64,000 nt of DNA from Syncephalis fuscata (Eukaryota > Zoopagomycota > Zoopagomycetes > Zoopagales > Piptocephalidaceae). Position 1 is the first letter of the stretch. The number at the start of each line of letters is the position of its first letter. The notes below the pieces were generated by a model. It had not been told where the DNA came from. It did no database searches and saw nothing but the letters and a program-made list of their open reading frames with translations. Positions 51,901 through 64,000 of this stretch are shown here, one piece after another. The translations under genes and the position numbers were made by a program. The DNA lies in assembly GCA_025786725.1 (NCBI GenBank), contig JAHLTZ010000027.1, positions 1-64,000 on the forward strand, in the 5' to 3' direction.

Positions 51901-54445
51901 CAGTGCATCATAGGCAATTCTTGTACGATGAGCAGTTGATGGGGCAGTAGTACCTATGGTTAATGAAGTAGATCCAGTAGGTCTCGTTGCCGTTGATCCT
52001 CTAGTCGTTGATGCCGTTGAAGATGATGCAGTGATAGGTGTACGAACAATACTAATACCAATCGTACCAGCACTAGTAGTTGCCATATCATTCGTAGTAC
52101 CTGTACCGGAACGTGATCTAGATCTTCTAGTTGTATCAAGTGTTCCACTTCGACTAAGACCGAATAATCGATTAAGCATTTGATTATTATCCATAAACGT
52201 AGAAGCCGTAGTATTACTTGTCTAAATAAACAACATTAATAAACAACATTAATAAACAACATTAATCTAGTACTTACTTGTGGTAATTGTCGTCGTTCTT
52301 CTCTTAATACTTCTGCTCTAATATCTGGTGGTAATGCATCAAGGAATTCATCACTAATACGCATACTTTCACTATCTTGTACTGGTTCAGTAGTAGCAGT
52401 ATCTACATTAGAAGGTGTAGTTGTAGTTGTAGTATTAGATGTGGCACTATTAGATGTAGCAGTCATACGCCGTTCTCTTAAATGTTGTTGAATAACTTCT
52501 TCTCTTAAATCATCAGGTAATGCTTCTAAAAATGTTGGATCAATACCTGTATCACTAATATCTACTTCTTGACCATTAACCATAACCGTAGTACGTTCTA
52601 CATTAGGAGAAGGAGTAGTAGTAGTCTCTACATTAGAAGAAGTAGTATCTACATTGGATTCAACATTAGGCGTTGTGGTAGATTCAACTACATCTTCAGT
52701 AGTAGATACATCTTCAGTAGTAGATACATCTTCAGTATTAATAGTAGATGGTGTCGATGTGGTTAAGGTGATCGGTAATGATGGTACTGGTGGTAATGTT
52801 CTATCTAGATTAGTAGATACATCTTCAATCGTTGTGGTAGTAGACTCAGTTACTGTTTCTTCATTCTCCTCCTTCTTCTCCTCCTCCTCCTCCTTCTTCT
52901 CCTCTTTTTTCTTCTCTCTTTCTAACATAACTTGTTCTTCCAACTTCTTTCTCATTACTTCTAATCGCTTTTGTTCTTCTTCACGGGCTATGGGCACCAT
53001 AGCATTTAATAAATGATTTACTAAACGGGATGCCTTTTCTACCATAGCATCACCATAGATCAATTGCACCATTTGATGCCATCGATCACGCGTGGTTAAT
53101 GGACTTGATTCTTGAGCAATGGCCAATGCTTGAGCCATTAAATCTTGAGCTGTCGTATTTATACTTGTAGTAGTAGTAGTAGTAGTAGTATTGCCTACTC
53201 TGCCTTGGGTATTTATCAATCGATGTCCATTCGATGCTGATCCCACCATATCCAATAATAAATTACCACTACCCCCTGATGTAGTAATTAATCCACCAGT
53301 ATTAGCAGTACCTGTTAATGCAGTACCACCTGTGGGATATAATTCAACTCGATGATAGTGTCCACTATTCGTATTCGTACCATGTCCAAATCCATCCAAA
53401 TCTGACTCTCTTCCCAATAGTTGTTCCAGTAATTGAGCGGCCCCTCCACCAATCATATCTTCAAATGACCGCCATCCTTGAATGTCCCGTATACGAGATG
53501 TAACATGAAGTGATCCACCATGTCCATTTAATAGACCACCAATACCATGTTGACCAATGGTAGATGGTGTATTATTTATACCCGTGGTGGGTAATCGACC
53601 ACTGGCCAATAGTGGATGACGGGAAACATCACGGAAACCAGGTCCATGACGTAAAAATCGTCCCTCTTCTTCAAAGGGTGAATATCTTAATGGATCACGG
53701 GCCCAATGATCACGTGATTCTCCATCTAATCCAAATCCAAATACGCCTCGACCCAATCGATGCATTCGATGACTTGTACCATTAATGGATCGACGTGGAT
53801 GATGTGGTTGATGTGGTGGTTGATGTCCACTTTGACTACCCATTAATCCATCAATAGTGTCATTTAATAGAGCAGTAGTGGCAGCATCAACCGATGGATT
53901 GAATACATTTGAGGTACGTAATGGATCCATTAATATTAGATCATCTTCATCTTCATCTTCTTCATTATCCTCGTCATCGTCATCGTCATCTTCATCGTCT
54001 TCATCGTCTTCATCGTCATGGTCATTATTATTATGACCATGTTCATCATCATCATCGTCATCATCATCATCACGATGATCTAATTCTTCCGGTGACCATC
54101 CTAAAGAAAAGCGATTATCTATATTATATTAACATTATTATGTATAACATTGTACTAATTACCTTGTAGTGTACCATCTCGACGTAGACGGCCCAATTCA
54201 TTAACCGGGGATGATCCTTCATTTCTATCATGTCGACCTAGTAATTGAACAAGATTTAATGATGAGGCTATATTATTGGTATTATTGGTATTATTGGTAT
54301 GATGACTAGATGGATCATTTGAATTAAATATAGCATCTAAATTCGCTTGATTCCAATTAACATCTGAGAAATCAATATCTAATACATTGGATGATATAGG
54401 GAAATCATCTTCATCTTCATCGTCATCATCAATATCGTCATCATT

Positions 54446-54478
<33 letters not shown>

Positions 54479-57400
54479 TTCATCTTCCATGACCATTAAT
54501 TCATCTTCATCGTCCATCATATCATTGTCAGATTCAGACATGACCACCAATTGATTATCATATGGTTCATGAACAACAATTTCCATATCAATCTCATCAC
54601 TATCTTCATCCAATAAATGTCGATGATGATCATCTAAATTGGATCGAGTAGAAATATCTGGATCACTTAAATCACTGCCTGTTTCATCGTTATAATCTTC
54701 ATGATCATCATCGTCATCTTCATCGTCGTTATCGTCATCATCGTCATCATCGTCATCTTCATCTTCTGTCGTATCGCCTTCATCCATAATTTCATCATTA
54801 TGATGGAGTACATTATCCACATCATCATCTACATTATGGCTACTATCATGATCATCATGGTCATCATGATCATCATCATTAGAGTCATGGTGATTATAGC
54901 TATCAGTACCTGGTATACCATGTCCTACATTATTATTAATACCATTATTAATCAATATCTATTTACTTACCCAAGGCGGAATTACGGTATAGATCAGAGG
55001 TGGCTTCAATTGAATTACTACGATGACGTTCAATAAATACATCAGATACAGGTGGTTTATCTTCATCATGTATATCAGTGCCTGATACAGATTTGGATAT
55101 ATCATCTGGATGAGGAGTAATTACAATGGCCTTGCTTAATTTAACGGCTGATTTGGCCAATTGATCTAATGTACGTAGTAGTGCATTAACTACAGTTTTG
55201 GCCAGTGGAAAGGCTAGATCAATTTGAGCCAATACATTAGTAAGTAGAGTGACATAGCCACGATCAATCATTAGTTGGGCCATATTAAGACCACTTGATA
55301 ATTCAGGAGTGGATGTATTCTTGTCACGTTGTTGTTGTTGTTGTTGTTGTTGTTGTGCTAATGAAGAATGTGAATTGGATAGTGAATTGGATGAAGAAGC
55401 AGCGGTGGCCATTAATAAACGATGACATAAATCGGATAAGGTAAGAATACGGCCATATTTAACATCTAATGGTGCTCTACTATGACTTGCTTCTTTAAAG
55501 GCCCGCCATATACCATCTAATACGGTACGACGTACCATTTGTAGACCTTGGTAATCATAACCACTATTAGTAGGCATAGTATGGTTATAATGTTTTTGAT
55601 TGCCGGTACACATGGCTACAATACAAGTATCAACACAGACGGCCAAGTTCATGTGTTTCTTGGCCTCAGCATCTCGTGCACCTAACGTGGCACCATGATC
55701 CAGTAAATCATATAGTAGATGTTGAATAAATGGATGAGGTCGTGGTGTACTGTGGTGCATCGGTTCTTTACCAAGTTTCTTTTTACTTTTACTATGAGTT
55801 GGTGTCGTTGATGTCGTTAAAGGGGCTGATAATGATAGAATACACCGTTGACAACAAGGATAAGCAGATAGCAGTTCAACTAGTAATTGTAACAAGAAAC
55901 AACGATAGACATAAATGAATTGTGCTGACTCGTTAAAAGTAGTGACTATGGTTGATTCCTTGTCTAATTTAACATTAGAAGTTGATTTGATTTCTTCTTG
56001 TTGTTTCTTTAACTTCATTAATTGTTGTAATAATACACGCATAACCGATTGAGCGCGTGGTTCTTTTTCTTCTTCTCCTTCTTCTTCTCCTCCTTCTCCT
56101 CCTCCTTCTTCATTATAAAGTTCATCAATCGTTGTATCTTTATCTTCTTTAACTTCTTTAGTCTTATTTTCAGTTGATTCAGATACGGTAGTAGTCGTAT
56201 TGGTAGTATTGGTGGTAGTTGGCTTCTTTAATGATATTTGAGGGGCTAATCCATTAAGAGAAATACGGCCAATGTTACAAATAGCTGCCGTTGCTTCAAT
56301 AAATGTTGTGGGATCTCTTAAGGCAATACGACTATGTGTACGTAAATAACTATTAACATCAAGAGCGCGTGGTCGATGGAAGTTATAATGAGCAGTAATT
56401 TCACGTTCCATAGTATCACGCAATACACGAGGTGATTCGATGATATTACGTAGAATCATAGCAATATAGGCTTGATTATCTTGTAGCGTGGATAGACCAC
56501 CTCGATCACTGGATGGCATAATATCGGTTAAACAAGATGGATTGGCTAGTTCAGCGGCCAATTGTGGATCACGACTAAGAATGACGAGTAGACGAAGAGC
56601 GCCCAGTCCAAGTATTGCTTTATGAGGTCGACGGGATAGAGCAATACAATGGGTCAGTAGGGCTAGTCGTTGTTCATAAGTGATAGTGACTGTAGGTTGC
56701 ATATCAGACTCGGCTACTTCAAGTCCACCTTCAGATAAGTCGACTGTAAGCGGAACTGGACGTGGTTCACTCGAAATAGATAGGAAACATTCAACTAAGG
56801 CAAGTAAAGGTGATAGCCAACTGGCTAATAGTTTAGAATTAGGCAGTGATTGTTGTTGATGTATTGCTTCTAAAAGTGTATTTAAGAAGGTTGGCGAATA
56901 TTGTTGGATCTTTTGAGCAATTGAGTTATCTTTCAATAGTAAAAAGCCTAATAAACGATAACGAACCGCGAGTGAATGTTCAGCGGCTGTTTCTTTTACT
57001 TCTTTGTTGGTTGAATCATCTTCGATGATCATGGCATCAGCAGTGGAATCATTAAGGGCTAATTCAATACAATTCTTTTGAGCAGCTATTAATTCATCAA
57101 TTAAACGAGTAATAACATCAGTGGGTCGCTTCTTAATAATAAGTAATAAAAGTTCCATAATTTCAATGATGGCATCTTCAACGGCATCTACTAGACCGAG
57201 AGCGTGTTCAACAATATCCATTTCACATTCTTGTCGTAATTGTTTTAATTCTTCACGTGGAGCATCACGTTTAGGACCTGGAAGAATAGCTGCATCGGCC
57301 TCTGTGTTGTTATTGGCCTCGGTATTGGATTCGGTAGTGGGTTCAGTAGTTGAATCAGCTTCATTATTTGTATTATTTGGTGCTTCACCTAAAAGTGGTT

Positions 57401-60400
57401 CTGATTCAATTGTTTGACCTTCTTCAGTTGAGACTGTAGCATTTGCTTGTGCTTCAGATGTTGATGCTTCATTATTGCTATTACTATTGTTATTATTACT
57501 ATTATTATTATCTGGTTGTATAGCTTCTTCTGATGTCCCTTCTGGTGCAGTTGCTATTTCTTCTTCATTAGCTGTTGTTGTTGTTGTTGTTGTTGTCACA
57601 GTATCAGCATCAGCCATATTGGTGTCAGAAGTGTTGGACGTGGGTAACGCTTCAGTTGCATCAGCTATTACGGTATCTTCACCTGTTGTACCATCTTGTA
57701 CCTGGGCTGTATCAGAAGTAGATTCATTTGTTGTAGCTGCTGCAGTTGCTGCTGCCGCGGCCGCTGCTGCATCTGCTGCTGCTCGTTCAGCTGTAATTAA
57801 TTCTGGATGCGTTAGAATATAATCGGTGGCACGAGCAACATTGTTATGCGATCGCTCTAGTGCAATAACAGCTGCACCACGCGGGAATCCCATCTCTACC
57901 ATAAGTTGAACCGATGCTTCATCAGGTACAATAGCCCGTGGAGGAGTAATTGCAGTGGCAGATGCTGCATTGGTTCGAGGTGAATCGGCCGTAAATGTTG
58001 CCATAGTAACTGCAGGGAATGAAGTACTAACATCAGTTCGAGTATTGACTTCTCCGTCAGCTCGCATGATTTGTATAATGGTTTGTACCAGTAATCGAAC
58101 TACACTTGGTGGACATTCCTTTAAATGAGGACTGCGCCATATACGCATCAGTTGTGGCAATACACTATACCGAATATCGACTAGATGATCAAATGGATCA
58201 AATATGCCTTCATCATTACGGCTATTAATCGAGGAAAGAGATGCAATATGTGGTGAATGATGCAATAACTTTGAAGATGTAATAACTTTAAACCAGTTAA
58301 GTACTGATTCCATCGCAAGATAGATTGCTTTATAATGATCGAGTGAGAGTCGGGATGGCTGTTCGCATAACGACCATAAACCTTCAGTGACCTCGAATAT
58401 AGTATCTAATCCATCGATTCGTGTAAAGGCAACTACTAAGACGAGATGTAAACTTGAACTGCTTCGTTCTATTATAATAAAATGTTGCTGTCAATTTTGT
58501 TACTGTAGATTGATTAATTAACTTACCTTCAAGGAAGAGTTGGGTTAATAATCTTAATGTACTTGTCCAATAGGATAATTCTCTAGGAATCAATCCTTGT
58601 TCTATAATAACGACAATTATAATATAGATAGTTAATATGATATGATCATATAGCAATCAATTCATTCATTCATTCATTCATTTACCTGGTTGGCACCAAA
58701 TAAGAATTGACTTTAATGCAAAAGCAATTGAACGTGCAATCTTTAAAGCCAAGTTTCTTTGTACGCTATCAACAAGACGACGTGGTAATAGCATACGTGT
58801 AACCCCTGTAATTATATAATGTTATTAATACTATTATTATAATTACTATTTAGTTCTTACCTTGAAATAGTGGAGCCACACAAGATGGCAATTCAGCAAG
58901 CAAATACATAAATGATGCCATGTTACCAGATAGACGTGGATCAACAGTCTCCGTTGTAGTTTCTACTGCTGTAGATTCAGTTTGACCAGCTGATGCATCA
59001 ACGTTGGCTGTACTTGTAGATTCAACATCCATTGCTGTCTGTTCCTGCTCTTGTTGCTGATGTTCTTGTTGCTGATGTTCTTGGTCTTCTTGTTGGTCTT
59101 CTGTTGGTTCAGCGTTCGTTGATCTGGCTGCAGTACCGGCAGCGGCAGCCGCGGCAGCAGCAGTTGCTGAATTAGAAGATGCTTTCAATTCACGTAGCTT
59201 TTCCGCAGCTGCATCCCAACTTGGTGGCACTGTATGACGTAATTGAATACCTTCCCATACACACATACTATAAAATAGTAACATTTAATTAGTATAATTC
59301 ATTTTGATCCATTATATACTATATTTACCGATATAACTGTCCCATCATTGGTAAAACAAATTCACCTTCTGCTTCAGTCAATATTTGTACAACTGAATGA
59401 GTCCAACGACCCTGTGAGAATAAAGGTGCCGCGTAGATATCGGATAATAAACCAACAAGGCCATGCATTGTAACTAAAGCACGGAATAATCGATTGGCCT
59501 CAATAGATTGTGCTTCATCTATTTAACAGTTATATATTATAGTTAGTTATAGCGTATACTAGCTTATTCTACATCTATACATACTTGTAATGTCAATATA
59601 CGGAAAAAAAACACTCTCCTGTTTACCACGTTCCAATAGCGGCAATAAGGGTTCACGAGCCACTTTAAGCTGATTCAACACTGCTGTCACGACAGCATTT
59701 GGACTAACTTCGCTCATAATACGGAATAAATGAGAAAGTGAATATGAAGCACCAGAAGATGCAAAATCATACGGTAAAGTGGTTAAAAAGAAATAATTAA
59801 GTAATTTTTCAACACCACCCAATCGAATAAAATCACGGCAGTGTGCTGTATTTTGAAATAAACCTTCTAGAAACTATTATTAATATTAATAAAAGTATAT
59901 TAAATTAATTAATTAAGTAATTAGTTAGTTGGTTAATTATTAACTTACTCGTACGGTAATTTCAATATATTCTGCTACATAATTATCCTTTTCCTTCTCT
60001 TTAACTGCATCTTTATCCTCTTCAGTGGATGCAACTGTCGATTTGCTACTATCCTCAATAGTCGGTATTGATCCTGATGTAGCGGTTGGATTTACTCCTT
60101 CAGCAGCTTGTAAGTAAATGTTAGGACGAGAACGAAGCCATTCAGGAGCATCGGTTGATCCAAGTGTTATTACTCGGTCTAATACGCCTAATATCTCAGC
60201 CATAATAGTATTTTAAGTGAAGGTTGATGTCGCATCAATTCATCCATTGCTGTACCGGCCGATACAGATACATCACCGTCTTGAAGAATACGGGCAAATT
60301 CACTCGTAGTGAATACTTTAAAGAACGTTTTCAATGGTTGGCGTTCATTAAATAAGGCCAATCCACTAGCATTGAGGCAAATTGCTCCAAAAGCATTTGG

Positions 60401-63132
60401 AATAGCACCAATCATCTATAATAATTTACATAAATTATTAATAAACAAGCTGTTTAACCTAATAGCCTATTGGGCTAGATTACTTACATCCGATGCGGGT
60501 GGTATACCCAATGCTACCATGTCCAAAAATACATTGGGTAGGTTTATTTCTTGGAAGACCGACAGTGAGGCTGGTTCATTATGAATAAATGTTGACATGA
60601 TATTCACCGCTTTACGTTTAACTAGTTAGTATATTATAATTACGATGTCTATAGTTACTTACCAAGTGCTAGAATACTACTGCCAAATACACGAGAGTAT
60701 TGCATAACACGTCCAACAGAGGCGGGCAATGTAGTATCAATTAAATTACGCATTCCTTCAGCGTTGCCTGATGATTGCATTAAATGAAGAATAAACTTAA
60801 ATAAGCTTTTAACTAAAGCAATTCGTTCATGAGGTACAGCCGATGCTATTAAAATGATAACATAATTGGTTAATCTATCTATCTATCTATCTATCTCAAG
60901 TCTAGATTATTGCTATATTCTATTACCTGCTGCAGTAACTGGCTTGGATGCCATAATCTCGTCAAGTTGGTTTGATGCTTGTAAATCGCCAATCGCTAAA
61001 TCCACTTGTTCCTATTCGATTGAAATAGATATAATTAATTAGCAAGTTGTTATTAATTAATGTAATTTATATCATATTATGTTATACAACTTACTTTAAT
61101 ACGATCTACCAACACTTCTCGTCCACCGACATCGTAGAAGTTATCGAAGGCATTCCAGCCATAAACGGTACTGTCCAATAGAGCGGCCACTTTAGCCACA
61201 TTCTAATAATAAGGTCATATAGTTAAACAGTATTCTCTTATGACTATAATAATAGTTACCTTGATCTGTAAGAATTGCTGTGAACGCATCATGGATACCA
61301 GTACAGGTACTAGACCGGCAGATACCACCATACCGCCTCCAGCCTGTGTTGATACCAAATAAGTAATAAATGATAACAGCGATTCAACAAAGTTTTGTGA
61401 ATAGATTGCTACAAATAGATAAATTTATTAATAACATGTTATTATATTTTTTTATTATTAATAGCTTACCTTCAGTTTCACACATGTTATTTGCTACTTT
61501 ACGTAATAAATAGAGTAAAACACCATGACTGGCTGATGCATTCATAGCAGTCAATACATCATTAATACGGGTACGTGATCTAGCAATGGCTTCTAGCGTA
61601 AGTAGTACAATTGATTGTATATCCTATACAGTATAAATCATTGATAAATAAGTAATTGGTTACTATATAGTAACAAGTACTAGTACTAACCATAGGCACT
61701 TTGTTGTCTGGTTGGATCATTCGACTAAGTGATGTAACAAGCTGTGGATCATGTTGAAAGAAGCGAGATTGAGCCGATGCTTCGGGTATCATCAGTGCTA
61801 TTATCATGCCATTTATAAACATAAACACAATCTATACTATTGTTAACTTACCTGTAATGCAAATGGCTTGTAGACGAATTGTTAAAAATTGACGACGAAG
61901 AACTGGATCGCCAATAGCAGTGGATACACGCACCGTATGAAATAGATCATAATAATTGTCTTCAGGTATTTGATACTGTTTTATCAATTGCTCAAATATT
62001 TCACCATTGCTTTTACCAGCTTGTTCAGATCGTTCACATCGAATAGTAATGGTGCCTTCCGATGAAGATGGTGTGGGTGCAGTGGTAGAAGCTGTAGCCA
62101 TAGATATATCACTGTTATCTGTTGGCACAGTCGTTGTTTCATCTGAAACAGTCTCCATGGCCATTTGTGAAGATGGTGACGACATTAAAGATGGTGTGGC
62201 AGTTGTGGTCATTGGCCGTTCAGGCGTAGGTGAGCTTGGCGGGTCCCTCGACAACGGAGCATTTGAGGATTCTTTGGCAGCAACTGCACGCCGCGCCTCA
62301 TCCGGTGAAAGTACCCGATAAAAGTGGTAAGAAATGGTATAAAGTTCCTCAGGTACTGTCAAATCATCTTGACATAAATCCGTCAAATCTATACCGACAT
62401 CTTTTGTGCCCCAACTTTGGGCGAGTGTAAGAATTCGATCTTGGCTAATAGTAAAATTATGTCGATAAGAGCGTTGTGTGCTAATACGTTGTGCTTGTCG
62501 TAAAGCCACCCATAAACAAGCTTCTAACACAGTTTCATCATTGGTGTTAAGCAGTGCATTAAGATACTATAATAATAAATATAAATATAATAATAAATAT
62601 AATAATAAATATAATTAGTTTCAATAATGATTATTATGATTTATTATCGTCATCCATGGATGATCGACTCGCCTATTGCTTACCTCATAGGAATTGTAAA
62701 TGTTACGATTTGTACAATTCTCAACCAACAAACGAGAGAATCTTAGAATGCCTACAATAAGGCGCTTTTCATCCAATGTAAATGATTGAGATTGCAGTGC
62801 TTTATCAAGATTATACTGCTTTACAATACGTTCTAAAATAGTATCAAATCGGTCAAGAACGACTACCCAATGGAACATATCTCCACGAGGCAGTGTCCAA
62901 CTCGTCAGTCCTTCTAGCCGGCTGGTTAGATCGGGCTCTGACAATTCATGTAGTTGCGCGATCACGGCCGCAATAGATGCCACCTAATAAAAGTATGGGC
63001 CAGTGTTAACATTGACTTGTGATTCTGTACAATGTCGTCATCGGTCCGAATATAATATTCGTAGACTCATCTCATCACTATCAAACTTACCGGAGGCGCT
63101 AACCGCCGCGGAGCAGCCTTGGCTACCTTCAT
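48987..63132 (-). CDS. TOM1: HUWE1/Tom1-type HECT E3 ubiquitin ligase
   Basis: 21 minus exons: 63132-63091, 62983-62684, 62566-61852, 61797-61691, 61623-61470, 61408-61260, 61202-61095, 61011-60927, 60845-60663, 60621-60488, 60415-59949, 59873-59585, 59518-59329, 59267-58861, 58805-58686, 58601-58527, 58468-54971, 54924-54163, 54100-52278, 52221-49152, 49089-48987. All phases agree once single-base breaks at 60211-60214 and 51341-51343 are bridged; about 4260 residues. Parts: helical-repeat N-terminus (DUF908/DUF913-like), UBA near 1350-1390 ([15 protein letters not shown]), long acidic Asp-rich region (about 2342-2650), two UBM-like motifs near 3123 and 3186 ([26 protein letters not shown]), and HECT from about 3890 ([20 protein letters not shown]). 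Catalytic Cys is about 4227 in SAHTCFNQLDLP, its codon split by the last intron, with the usual GFGFS-type end. It ubiquitinates many nuclear and cytosolic substrates. The ATG at 63132 is the first after an in-frame TAG. Confidence 0.95.
52224..52264. repeat. three tandem 13-bp units inside a HUWE1 intron
   Basis: The unit AATAAACAACATT occurs three times back to back in the intron between the third-last and second-last exons. Confidence 0.9.
53945..54880 (-). repeat. GAT/GAC trinucleotide-rich coding tracts (poly-Asp/Glu)
   Basis: Several runs of Asp codons in both exons 18 and 19 of the HUWE1 gene, interrupted by His, Asn and Glu. They correspond to the acidic segment present in HUWE1/Tom1 proteins. 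Confidence 0.9.
55322..55355 (-). repeat. poly-Gln (CAA)n tract
   Basis: About ten consecutive CAA codons in the large exon 17 of the HUWE1 gene, following SSLA. Confidence 0.9.
60873..60897. repeat. (ATCT)n microsatellite in a HUWE1 intron
   Basis: Six tandem ATCT units within the intron between exons 8 and 9. Confidence 0.9.
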
Positions 63133-64000
63133 AGCGTCGTCGACAACACGACCTACTCTGCTTTGCGTTGAATACTATATTCAAACGTATACTAGGAAAT
63201 CGATCGCACTTGTATGAGAAACAAACGAGCGACAATGATGCTAAGCTGTACAATGGATAGAACGCGTGTGTTTATAGATCGTACACTCCAATACAGTTAT
63301 TCAATAGTGTTCTGACAGTAATAGTGGTGATGTATGTCCTAGTTACAATAAAGAAGAGATGTGGTGTGATTTTCTGTAAAGTGGACGAAAAGATAAAGAT
63401 GTTCTGTGTGTTTGTGCGTGTGTGTGAATGAATAAATGTGATTAAATATTTGTAAGTGGGGCGAATCAATCTAATTAATACATAATTATATTATTAACAG
63501 TGAAAATAGTAATACCAATTATGATGACTATACAGTAGGAGAATTTCAAAAATACACCGTATTTAAAATTTATCTTACCAAAATACACAATTTTGAAGAA
63601 AATAAAATACTATTAATAACAGATGGCTTTAACTTATAACAATAACTCAAATTAACATATTTATAACAAAAGTCGCAATTGTGTAAATACTGATAATAAG
63701 CTAAGTGGACTGGATTATAAAGTCATTTAGCCTATTATTTGAGAAACAGTATTATGTATTTATAATACTGTTAAAGCTTTACTAAAGTTACAAAGCTAAA
63801 AATCCCTGATGGAAAAAATGTTAATTAAAATAAATGCAACGGATTTTAATTTAAACTTTGTTTATTTACATAATTTAGTTCATTATATTAATAGTAACAG
63901 TAGTACCAATCTTATTTTATTTGTTAAAAGTCTTTTAGCAATATACTTGTGGTAAATGCAACTCAAGAAATACAATACAAAAACATATTCTGTAAAAATT
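63133..64000. other. HUWE1 upstream region
   Basis: No further gene is seen. A minus-strand frame at 63038-63253 overlaps the first exon out of frame and is chance. The first 150 bp upstream of the start are less AT-rich and probably contain the promoter and leader; the rest is AT-rich. Confidence 0.6.

Noticed and set aside
57475-57822. Plus-strand frame of 115 codons opposite HUWE1 with long Leu, Val and Ala runs
   Set aside because: It is the complement of Asn/Thr/Ala repeats in the HUWE1 coding sequence, not a membrane protein.

Overview
The window looks like a nuclear contig from an early-diverging (non-Dikarya) fungus. Intergenic DNA is AT-rich and full of short homopolymers, and introns are mostly 45-75 nt with GTAAGT-like donors, CTAAC/TTAAT branch sites and TAG acceptors. 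The gene set is fungal: a fused pentafunctional AROM protein, Atg15, Brl1/Brr6, Pop4, a PIG-X/Pbn1-like protein, a Dck1-type DOCK protein and a Tom1/HUWE1 ligase. One intron has all the marks of a U12-type AT-AC intron, which points away from Dikarya. A zoopagomycete or mucoromycete is my best guess, not a firm call.

Layout. 1-5289: a palindrome of about 1.6 kb running off the left edge, a small secreted-protein locus that may be damaged, and a three-copy AT-rich repeat. 5290-10656: AROM and a small convergent hypothetical gene. 10657-19434: gene-poor DNA with a seven-helix membrane protein gene, its decayed tandem copy, and a convergent pair of MARVEL-like four-helix genes. 19435-25976: housekeeping block (PIG-X-like, FCP1/NIF-like phosphatase, mitochondrial PPR protein, RNase P subunit Pop4). 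26085-31728 and 44301-46983: three copies of a lineage-specific family with a signal peptide, a luminal domain and seven helices. Copy 3 is inverted, and near-identical arms (26085 to about 26975; about 46100-46983) enclose roughly 19 kb. Inside that interval lie a DOCK-family GEF (32125-39714), Brl1/Brr6 (40621-42390) and Atg15 (42473-44093). 47580-48680: a kinase-fold gene lacking the catalytic Asp. 48987-63132: a 21-exon HUWE1/Tom1 HECT ligase of about 4260 residues.

How the genes relate. Most are unrelated housekeeping genes: aromatic amino-acid synthesis, GPI-anchor synthesis, tRNA/rRNA processing, mitochondrial RNA metabolism, autophagic lipid breakdown, nuclear-pore assembly, Rho-type GTPase signalling and ubiquitin ligation. 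The accessory part is the membrane-protein families, which show tandem and inverted duplication, patchwork identity and decay.

A caution on reading frames: several otherwise intact genes carry isolated single-base breaks, nearly all cured by one extra base, often in a short A/T run. The two arms of the left palindrome also differ mainly by one-base homopolymer length changes. Consensus errors are the simplest explanation. Coordinates of affected genes span the breaks, and I did not treat those genes as pseudogenes. Splice sites were read by eye from GT-AG signals, frame continuity and family resemblance.
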